Shown: one piece after another, positions 16,189 to 22,792 of the stretch
Position numbering within the stretch: the first letter of the stretch is position 1
Layout of the letters: each line of letters starts with the position of its first letter
DNA from: SIG588 sp045591985
GTDB taxonomy: Bacteria; Bacillota; Clostridia; Oscillospirales; Acutalibacteraceae
DNA: 64,000 bases
NCBI GenBank assembly: GCA_045591985.1
Contig: JAZNTV010000008.1
Span: forward strand, 4,718-68,717
Direction of reading: 5' to 3'
Translations under genes and position numbers: made by a program
Notes under the pieces: generated by a model
Seen by the model: the letters and a program-made list of their open reading frames with translations, nothing else
Told to the model about the DNA's origin: nothing
Databases searched by the model: none

Positions 16189-16962
16189 TCAGACCCCGTC
16201 ACGGTATTCCCGCGGGGATTTGCCGGTATACTCACGGAACACATGGTTGAAACTGCGAATCGTTTGAAACCCGCTTTTCAATGCAACATCGGTAATTGAC
16301 CGCTCCCTGCTCTCGAGCAGATGCACCGCTGCCTCCACACGATATTGATTGAGCAGACGGCGAAAATTGATGTTGTATTGCCGACTGAGCAAATGCGAAA
16401 AATAGTGGTATTCATATCCAAACTGCTGTGCCGCCCCCTTCAGCGTCACATTTTCAGCATAATGCTGTGCCAACCAGTCGAGCAGATCCCCCACCAAAAA
16501 ATCACTTTTATCCGCACGGGACTGCCATGTCACTTCACGTTCATACGCCGCACACAAGGCGTATAGACACGCTTTTTTCATCGTGCGGTCACAGTCGCTT
16601 TGCACCATTTCCGAGAGTACCAACTGCCATACGGCAGCGGGCGGTGTAAACAGCGGTGTGTCCCCTTGCCGTCCTTTGGTATCGTTCACAAATTTCGTTA
16701 CGAAATCTTCCGAAAATACCGCTACCCACACCAGGCTTTCCTCGTCCGCCTTAAAAGTGTGAATCTGATTGGGCAACACCAACGCCGCCTGCCCCGCTGT
16801 CGGTCTCACTACCATACCGCTGACCGTTACGTCAACCGCCCCCTTAAGCACCAGTAACACTTCGGCATTCTTGTGAAAGTGCGGTGCATATTCATCGGCC
16901 GTATAAAAGGTGGCGTTATAATTGTAATTTCCCACAGAATTCATGGGTTGATGAAAGATCAT
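16189..16962 (-). CDS. AraC-family transcriptional regulator
   Basis: A 257-residue protein: a cupin-like sensor domain (HFHKNAEVLLVLKGAVDVTVSG, VLPNQIHTFKAD) and a C-terminal AraC double HTH (VTLKGAAQQFGYEYHYFSHLL, SITDVALKSGFQTIRSFNHVFREYTGKSPREYR). The start is placed at 16962, 6 bases after GGAG; a longer TTG reading would run through its own promoter. It is divergent from the activase-GRE operon, whose -10 TATAAT at 17035 lacks a good -35, so this regulator may activate that operon. The ligand is unknown. Confidence 0.9.
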   Translation of the reverse strand: MIFHQPMNSVGNYNYNATFYTADEYAPHFHKNAEVLLVLKGAVDVTVSGMVVRPTAGQAALVLPNQIHTFKADEESLVWVAVFSEDFVTKFVNDTKGRQGDTPLFTPPAAVWQLVLSEMVQSDCDRTMKKACLYALCAAYEREVTWQSRADKSDFLVGDLLDWLAQHYAENVTLKGAAQQFGYEYHYFSHLLSRQYNINFRRLLNQYRVEAAVHLLESRERSITDVALKSGFQTIRSFNHVFREYTGKSPREYRDGV

Positions 16963-17063
16963 AGCCATCTCCAAATCATAACTTTTTGCTATTATAATAT
17001 AAGTTTTTTCTTTTTTTGTCAAGAGGGTTTCCTGTATAATGAAACCGAAAGAGAGGCGATACC

Positions 17064-17912
17064 GTGAGGGGACGTATATTTTCCATCGAGGAATTTTCCA
17101 CTTTTGACGGTCCGGGAATACGTATGACTGTCTTCTTGAAGGGGTGTCCGCTCCGTTGTGTCTGGTGTCACAATCCCGAAGGGCAATCCTTTGAGAGTGA
17201 ATGGGTGCGCTCCCCCAATGGGTGTCTCGGTTGCGGTGCTTGCCTTAAGGCAGGATGCCAAGCAAACGGCATCCCCTCACTGACGGCGGAAAGCGCGGCG
17301 GTGTGCCCGCGCCATTTGGTGCGTGCCGCAGGTGAAGATATTACCGCCGCCGACTTGGTCGACCGCATTGAACGGAAAGCCTCCCTGCTGAATGCGGCGG
17401 GCGGCGGTGTCACCTTTTCGGGTGGTGAGCCGCTTGCACAACCACAGTTCCTGAGAGAATGCCTGCAAGCTCTTCGCGGCAAGACACACCGCGCCCTCCA
17501 AACCAGCGGCTATGCCGCACCGCAACTCTTTGCCGATATGTTAGCCGATTGTGATTACGTGCTGTACGATTTAAAACTGATGGACGGCACACGGCACAAA
17601 CACTATACGGGTGTGGATAACACCCCTATCTTAGAAAACTACCGCACCCTCGCACAAAGCGGCGTGCCGTTTATCACCCGTATCCCGTTGATCCCCACGG
17701 TGAACGACACGGAGGAAAACCTCGCGGCTACCGCGCAGTTTATGGCAGAGTTGGGGGTAGACCGCGTGGAACTTCTCCCCTACAACCGTGCCGCAGGTGC
17801 AAAATATCCGTTGACGGCGCGTACCTATGCAGTGGATTTTGACGAGACACTGCCCCCCGACCCGCGCCGTGAGATCTTTGAACACGTTGGAATAGGAGTG
17901 ACCGTATTATGA
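17064..17912 (+). CDS. Glycyl radical enzyme activase (radical SAM)
   Basis: A 282-residue activating enzyme: CPLRCVWCHN supplies the SAM-cluster cysteines, CLGCGACLKAGC gives part of an extra ferredoxin-like cluster domain, then FSGGEPLAQ (GGE) and YDLKLMDGTRHKHYTG. It would abstract a hydrogen from the glycine of the enzyme encoded next. It starts with GTG after GAGAGG; the last 4 bases overlap the GRE gene, so the two are translationally coupled. Confidence 0.94.
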   Translation: MRGRIFSIEEFSTFDGPGIRMTVFLKGCPLRCVWCHNPEGQSFESEWVRSPNGCLGCGACLKAGCQANGIPSLTAESAAVCPRHLVRAAGEDITAADLVDRIERKASLLNAAGGGVTFSGGEPLAQPQFLRECLQALRGKTHRALQTSGYAAPQLFADMLADCDYVLYDLKLMDGTRHKHYTGVDNTPILENYRTLAQSGVPFITRIPLIPTVNDTEENLAATAQFMAELGVDRVELLPYNRAAGAKYPLTARTYAVDFDETLPPDPRREIFEHVGIGVTVL

Positions 17913-19918
17913 CCGAAAAAGTGAAACAACTGAAAGCGTTCGTTTTAGACCGTTCCTACCGCGCCACCCGCAGTGATGAGACTTTCACCGTCCGTATCAG
18001 CAACGCGCTTACCTATGAAGACTCGCTGAACGTGATGCGCGCCGTGTTGGAACACGAAGCGCCCGCTTTGTACACGGGCGACATCTTCGGATTTCACACC
18101 CATTTGCAAAACCACCCCACGCTTATGAAAGAGGACGGCGAATTGCCGTGGGGCTATATGCCCAACAACATCACCCCCGCGTATGAACTGCTGATAGACC
18201 GCGGGTTTGATGCCATCATGCAAGAACTTTCCGAACGCGAAACGACCGCCGCGGGCGAAGCATCGGCATTCTACCGTGCAGCAAAAGAGGTTCTCGCCCT
18301 GTCACTCAACTATTGTGAGCGGTACCGCCTGACGGCTGCAGAACAAGGTTTTGACCGTTTAGCCGATGCACTCACCCGCATCCCGCAAAACCCACCGACC
18401 TCGTTTTACGAGGCGTGCCTGTTTCACAAAATCCTGCTGTTCTTTACACGTATCCTGGGATACCACTTGACACTCGGTCGGTTTGATCAGTATATGTACC
18501 GCTACTACGAGATGGATGTCGACCACGGCGTCACCCGCGGCGAATTGCTGGAAACGCTGGAGCTTTACTTCCTATCACTGAATATCGACACCGATACCAT
18601 GTACGGCGTACAACAAGGCGACAACGGACTCAGCATGGTGCTTGGCGGTTACGACGCCGACGGGCGGGAGTGTTTTAATGCACTATCCGCCTTGTGCATG
18701 GACGCCTCGTTGGAACTCGGTGTGATCGATCCGAAGATCAATCTGCGCGTCGGCAAAAATACACCCGACCGACTGTACGAATACGGCACCAAGATGACCA
18801 AAAAAGGGCTGGGATTCCCGCAATATTGCAACGACGATGTGATCGTCCCCGCGTTGATCAAATTGGGATATCGCCCCGAAGATGCACAAAACTACACCGT
18901 TGCCGCGTGCTGGGAGCCGATCATTCCCGGTTTGGGTTATGACATTCCCAATATGGGGGTGACCGACCTTGCCGCCATCACCGCCGCGGCGGTGAACGAA
19001 CATTTAGCCGAATGCGATACCTTCGGGCAGTTGATGTCGTTCGTGGAAGCGGGACTTATCCGCCGTGCGGAAGAACTGAGTACGTGGCGTGCGCCGCTTC
19101 ATCTCTATTCCCCGCTGATGACCCTTATGACCTACGGGTGTATGGAAAGCGGTCGCGACGTGTCACGCGGCGGTGCGCGGTATAACAATTTCGGCTCGCA
19201 CGGGGCGGGCATCTCCACCGCCGTGGATTCACTGGCGGCCATCAAAAAACTGGTGTTTGAGGAACGGTCCCTGGACAAAGCCGCGTTGTTGGATGCCCTG
19301 TCGAAGAATTTTGAAGGATACACCACCCTGCGCAACCGCTTGCGGGATTGTCCCAAAATGGGCAACGACGACCCGTTCGCCGACGATATTGCGGGCGATC
19401 TTCTCCGCCGTTATGCGGGCGTGCTGAACGGTCGTCCGAACACGGCAGGCGGGGTGTGGCGCGCCGGTACGGGCAGTGCGCAATTGTATATCAGCTTCGC
19501 CAAAGAGTGCCCTGCCACTGCCGACGGGCGCGGCGCAGGTGAGCCGTATGCCTGCAGTTTCTCCCCTTCGATTGCCGCGCGTATCAACGGCCCGCTCTCG
19601 GTGATCCAATCGTTTACGAAACACGATCTGACCGACACCATCAACGGCGGGCCGCTGACCATTGAACTGCACGACAACGTGTTCCGCAACGCGGAGGGTG
19701 AACGAAAGGTCGCGGCACTGGTAAAGTTGTTCGTGCTGTCGGGCGGGCATCAGTTGCAGCTAAACGCCATCAATCGCGACCGCCTGCTTGAAGCGCAAGC
19801 GCACCCCGAACGGCATCCCAACCTGGTGGTGCGCGTGTGGGGATGGAGCGGGTATTTCTGCGAACTGGATCTCCCCTTCCAAAATCATATTATCGCCCGC
19901 ACCGAATTTATGGTATAA
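17909..19918 (+). CDS. Glycyl radical enzyme of unknown substrate
   Basis: A 669-residue PFL-like protein, shorter than typical GREs (about 780-840). The glycyl radical motif RVWGWSGYF lies at 642-650 with Gly645. The thiyl Cys is most likely Cys334 in AACWEPII; the C-x-E arrangement recalls the GCVE of lyases and dehydratases rather than the double Cys of pyruvate formate-lyase. The position usually held by Val is Trp. It is therefore probably an eliminase or C-X lyase, but the substrate cannot be named. Coupled to its activase and probably controlled by the divergent AraC protein. Confidence 0.9.
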   Translation: MTEKVKQLKAFVLDRSYRATRSDETFTVRISNALTYEDSLNVMRAVLEHEAPALYTGDIFGFHTHLQNHPTLMKEDGELPWGYMPNNITPAYELLIDRGFDAIMQELSERETTAAGEASAFYRAAKEVLALSLNYCERYRLTAAEQGFDRLADALTRIPQNPPTSFYEACLFHKILLFFTRILGYHLTLGRFDQYMYRYYEMDVDHGVTRGELLETLELYFLSLNIDTDTMYGVQQGDNGLSMVLGGYDADGRECFNALSALCMDASLELGVIDPKINLRVGKNTPDRLYEYGTKMTKKGLGFPQYCNDDVIVPALIKLGYRPEDAQNYTVAACWEPIIPGLGYDIPNMGVTDLAAITAAAVNEHLAECDTFGQLMSFVEAGLIRRAEELSTWRAPLHLYSPLMTLMTYGCMESGRDVSRGGARYNNFGSHGAGISTAVDSLAAIKKLVFEERSLDKAALLDALSKNFEGYTTLRNRLRDCPKMGNDDPFADDIAGDLLRRYAGVLNGRPNTAGGVWRAGTGSAQLYISFAKECPATADGRGAGEPYACSFSPSIAARINGPLSVIQSFTKHDLTDTINGGPLTIELHDNVFRNAEGERKVAALVKLFVLSGGHQLQLNAINRDRLLEAQAHPERHPNLVVRVWGWSGYFCELDLPFQNHIIARTEFMV

Positions 19919-19957
19919 AAAAACGCGGATATCTCGCAACGAGATATCCGCGTTTTT
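19919..19957. terminator. Bidirectional terminator between GRE gene and uppP
   Basis: A perfect 17-bp stem AAAAACGCGGATATCTC with its complement, loop GCAAC, and T/A tails in both directions. Confidence 0.85.
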
Positions 19958-19965
19958 ACGTTGTA

Positions 19966-20802
19966 TTACAGCCAGCCGAGAATGAGTGCCGCCGCAATGA
20001 CGGCCGCCAGCACAATGCGATACCAACCGAACACCTTGAAATCGTGCTTCTTGATATACCCCATCAGGAAGCGGATCGCGAGCAATGACACCACGAAGGC
20101 GACGACCGTGCCCACCGCGAGCAGGATCCATTCGTCCGACGTAAAGGGTGCGGTTTCATCGTCCAATATGAATTTCAGCACCTTCAAGCCGCTGGCACCC
20201 GCCATCGCGGGGATCGCCATAAAGAAGGAGAATTCCGCCGCTACCTCGCGGGAAGTACCGAGCAAGGACGAGCCCAGAATGGTGGAACCCGAACGTGAGG
20301 TGCCGGGAATCAACGACAGACACTGAAACGCGCCGATACCGAGTGCACGGCCGTACGAGATATCCCCAAGCGTATTCACACGGGTCTTCGGCGGGAAGGT
20401 TTCCAAAAGCAAAAATCCGACACCGTAAACGAACAGCGTAATGGCAATGACGAGCGGTGTGGACAACACGCTGTCCACCAATTCCTCGATAGTGAAACCG
20501 ACGATTGCGGTGGGAATACTGGCGACCAGCACCTTGCTCCACAGCACCCATGTGTCCTTTTTCTCTGCACTGTTCTTCTTGGGCGAAAAGGGGTTGAGTT
20601 TGTGGAAATACAACACCAGCACCGCCAAAATGGAGCCGAGCTGAATGACCACCTTGAAAATGTTAAAGAACTCTTCGCGCACGTTCATCGGCCACACCGC
20701 ATCCAACAGCAAAATGTGACCCGTACTGCTGATGGGCAACCACTCGGTAATGCCTTGCACGATGCCCTGCAAAAAGGTTTTTATCAGTTCGATAATAAAC
20801 AC
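19966..20802 (-). CDS. uppP: Undecaprenyl-diphosphatase (UppP/BacA type)
   Basis: A 278-residue integral membrane enzyme that recycles undecaprenyl diphosphate for wall synthesis and can give bacitracin tolerance. Signatures: GITEWLPISSTGH near the N-terminus and PGTSRSGSTI near the middle, among about eight hydrophobic helices. I place the start at the GTG at 20802, seven bases after AGAGG; an ATG at 20823 in the same frame is possible but has no ribosome binding site. Confidence 0.94.
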   Translation of the reverse strand: MFIIELIKTFLQGIVQGITEWLPISSTGHILLLDAVWPMNVREEFFNIFKVVIQLGSILAVLVLYFHKLNPFSPKKNSAEKKDTWVLWSKVLVASIPTAIVGFTIEELVDSVLSTPLVIAITLFVYGVGFLLLETFPPKTRVNTLGDISYGRALGIGAFQCLSLIPGTSRSGSTILGSSLLGTSREVAAEFSFFMAIPAMAGASGLKVLKFILDDETAPFTSDEWILLAVGTVVAFVVSLLAIRFLMGYIKKHDFKVFGWYRIVLAAVIAAALILGWL

Positions 20803-20828
20803 CGTAACACCTCTTTCATACATTGCAT

Positions 20829-20859
20829 AAAGGGCTGTCGCTTCACGCGGCAGCCCTTT
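20829..20859. terminator. Hairpin between ydbC-like gene and uppP
   Basis: Stem AAAGGGCTGTCGC/GCGGCAGCCCTTT with loop TTCAC. The T-rich side faces the plus strand, so its use as a terminator for the minus-strand gene is uncertain. Confidence 0.5.
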
Positions 20860-20868
20860 CGTTTTTGA

Positions 20869-21090
20869 TTACAGATCCATTTCGTTGAGCAGGTCGCGCA
20901 GGAGGATCAGTTCATCCGCCGAAAGGGTCACGCCCTTGCTCGCCTTTGCGTGTTCGGGCGCCCAGTCACGAATGTCGTACTTGGGAGCGTTGTCGTTCCA
21001 GCTCACGAGATTGATCTCCTTCGACCAACCCGACGGGGACTGCGACAGCACACCGCACTCTTTCAAGATCTCAAATTTGATTTCTGCCAT
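20869..21090 (-). CDS. PC4/YdbC-family single-strand nucleic-acid-binding protein
   Basis: A 73-residue protein matching the YdbC/PC4-like family (MAEIKFEILKECGVLSQS, WSKEINLVSWNDNAPKYDIR, GVTLSADELILLRDLL). Family members bind single-stranded DNA as dimers; a physiological role in Clostridia is not settled. The AAGGAGTGCTTCAAA leader supports the start. Confidence 0.85.
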   Translation of the reverse strand: MAEIKFEILKECGVLSQSPSGWSKEINLVSWNDNAPKYDIRDWAPEHAKASKGVTLSADELILLRDLLNEMDL

Positions 21091-21132
21091 TTTGAAGCAC
21101 TCCTTACAATATGTTGAATTTTTAAAACTGAC

Positions 21133-21253
21133 TTATCCTCGCGCCAACCACTTTTGCAACCAGTCACGCGTTTTTTTCGACGATTTCATATCCCGTGAAA
21201 TCGGTTTCGGCGAGCCGCTTTGAGCAGTGGGGATCACACGCTCTTGCGGCGGT
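21133..21253 (-). other. Possible out-of-frame C-terminal tail of the upstream coiled-coil gene
   Basis: Immediately after the stop of the coiled-coil gene another frame stays open for 40 codons and reads like a genuine C-terminus (EPPQERVIPTAQSGSPKPIS, then KKTRDWLQKWLARG). A T7 run at the junction, if read as T6, joins both parts into one protein of about 296 residues. This could be a real frameshift, ribosomal slippage, or a sequencing indel. Confidence 0.4.
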
Positions 21254-22024
21254 TCAAAAAAAGTCGACTTCGTCCGTTGCAACAGACGCTTGTTCCACCG
21301 CTGCCGCCGAACGTTCCAACACACTCGCCAGTTCGATCAGCCGTTGTTCGGCATTGCTGTTTTGCACAGTCAAAGCCTCTTCGGCTGCCGAAAACTCTTT
21401 TGCCGCCACATCCAACGCCGCACCGAGCGTCGCAATCGCTTGTGAGAGGGACGACAACCGTGTCGCACACCGCTCGTTCGCCTCTTCCAGATAGCGTGCA
21501 CCCATGCTACGCACTTCCACCACAAAACGACCGACTTCATTCACCAGTTCATGATATCGATAATTTTCCGCTTCCAACTGTTGCTTTTGCGCGCGCAAAG
21601 CCGCCAATTCGCGTCGAAGTTCCTGTTCCGTCGCCGCCGCCTGTTGCTCCGCCTCACGCTTAGCTGTCGCATTTTGCGTTTCCAATTCCGCCACACGCGC
21701 CGCAAGTGCCGCGTGGGTCCGGCGCATTTCTTCTGTTTCGGCCAGTTGAATACGCAGTTCGCGGTTGGCTTCATATTGTTCATTGATCAGTGCTTGCAAT
21801 TTTTCCTGCTCTTCCCGTTCGGCCAACAGCGTGGCATGCTGCTCTTCCAATGCGGCGTTTGCTTCGTTCAATGCTTTGTCATACGCATCGCGTTCGGCCG
21901 CCGCCGTCTGTTGTTGTACCGCCAATTCACGGCTATGTTCTTCTTGTAACGCATTGATATACGACAATACGTCCTCTTTATTAAAGCCGCCGAATTTGGA
22001 ACGAAAGCCGCAATTTTCAGCCAT
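21254..22024 (-). CDS. DivIVA-like coiled-coil protein
   Basis: A 256-residue protein with the start FRSKFGGFNKEDVLSYINAL (about residues 7-26), similar to the N-terminal lipid-binding segment of clostridial DivIVA-like proteins, followed by a long Ala/Glu/Gln/Arg-rich coiled coil (about 27-180) and a helical tail. Such proteins mark curved membranes or organise division and sporulation sites; here that is inferred from composition. AAGGAGAGG precedes the start. It ends DEVDFF at a T7 run. Confidence 0.7.
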   Translation of the reverse strand: MAENCGFRSKFGGFNKEDVLSYINALQEEHSRELAVQQQTAAAERDAYDKALNEANAALEEQHATLLAEREEQEKLQALINEQYEANRELRIQLAETEEMRRTHAALAARVAELETQNATAKREAEQQAAATEQELRRELAALRAQKQQLEAENYRYHELVNEVGRFVVEVRSMGARYLEEANERCATRLSSLSQAIATLGAALDVAAKEFSAAEEALTVQNSNAEQRLIELASVLERSAAAVEQASVATDEVDFF

Positions 22025-22102
22025 ACTCCCATTCCTCTCCTTAAAATATATTTATACGGTACCCAGTATACCACACTATTTTAAAAAACACAAGGAAAAT
22101 TT

Positions 22103-22777
22103 TTAATCGTTTGTCACATCTCCGTTTCCCGACACCGGTATGGCCTCGCCGAGGTAGGTCGGTGCCGGTTGAAACAGGGCGGAAAAGTAGTCCTTCACCC
22201 GCGCGAGCACCTCGCGCACCTCCCGTTTTGTCTGACCGGAATACGTCTCGTAATCCGATGTGACCCCATATGCCTCCATTCCCAATTGCTCGGCGATATA
22301 TAGTGCACGATACAAATGGTACTCTTGCGTGACCACCAGAATCTTTTTCGCCCCGAACACATCACGAGCACGGTATATACTCTCGTATGTGGAAAAACCC
22401 GCGTGATCCATAAACACATCGGAGGAAGCCACCCCCGCCTCTACGGCATACGTCTTCATCGCTTCCACTTCGTTATAGTCTTCGTGTCCGTGGTCGCCGC
22501 TCATCAACAGTTTCGGTGCCGCTCCGTCCTCATATAACGCCACACCGCGGCACAAACGATCGCGCAACATAGCACTGGGACTTCCGTCCTCGCGCACCAG
22601 ACATCCAAGTACCACAATGCAATCCACCTCTTCAAGTGTCACCGCCTCTTCCGGTGTGAGAATACGCGCCCCTCCGACGGCTTTCACACGAGCATTGATA
22701 CCGAATACGGCCACGGCCGTCACCACAATCGCACACGCCGTCACAGTCGCCAACACGCGCAAGACCTTTCCTTTCAT
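22103..22777 (-). CDS. DUF218 / SanA-YdcF-type membrane-anchored protein
   Basis: A 224-residue protein with an N-terminal membrane anchor (about residues 6-28) and a DUF218 domain: DCIVVLGCLVREDGSPSAML, KLLMSGDHGHEDYNEVEAM, HAGFSTYESIYRA and VVTQEYHLYRALYIAEQLG. The family includes SanA (envelope barrier function) and YdcF; the reaction is not known with certainty. Stands 15 bases downstream of the ABC permease gene on the same strand and may share its transcript. Confidence 0.85.
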   Translation of the reverse strand: MKGKVLRVLATVTACAIVVTAVAVFGINARVKAVGGARILTPEEAVTLEEVDCIVVLGCLVREDGSPSAMLRDRLCRGVALYEDGAAPKLLMSGDHGHEDYNEVEAMKTYAVEAGVASSDVFMDHAGFSTYESIYRARDVFGAKKILVVTQEYHLYRALYIAEQLGMEAYGVTSDYETYSGQTKREVREVLARVKDYFSALFQPAPTYLGEAIPVSGNGDVTND

Positions 22778-22792
22778 ATATCCTTCCTCATT

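Larger units (their letters stand above)
14816..16189. terminator. Bidirectional terminator split by an insertion sequence
   Basis: AAAAAGAGGCATAACAC (14816-14832) and its exact reverse complement (16173-16189) overlap the stop codons of the RT and of the convergent AraC gene. If the insertion between them is removed together with one CAAGA repeat, the arms form a perfect 17-bp hairpin with a 5-base loop AAGAC and A/T tails in both directions. I read this as the original shared terminator, not as IS ends. Confidence 0.7.

Noticed and set aside
14816..16189. 17-bp inverted repeats as the ends of the insertion sequence
   Set aside because: They overlap both flanking stop codons, show no target duplication outside them, and form a perfect terminator hairpin once the inner CAAGA-flanked element is removed.
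16963..17022. Longer AraC protein from a TTG at 17022
   Set aside because: The extra codons would cover the gene's own AT-rich promoter, and the GGAG site fits ATG 16962.
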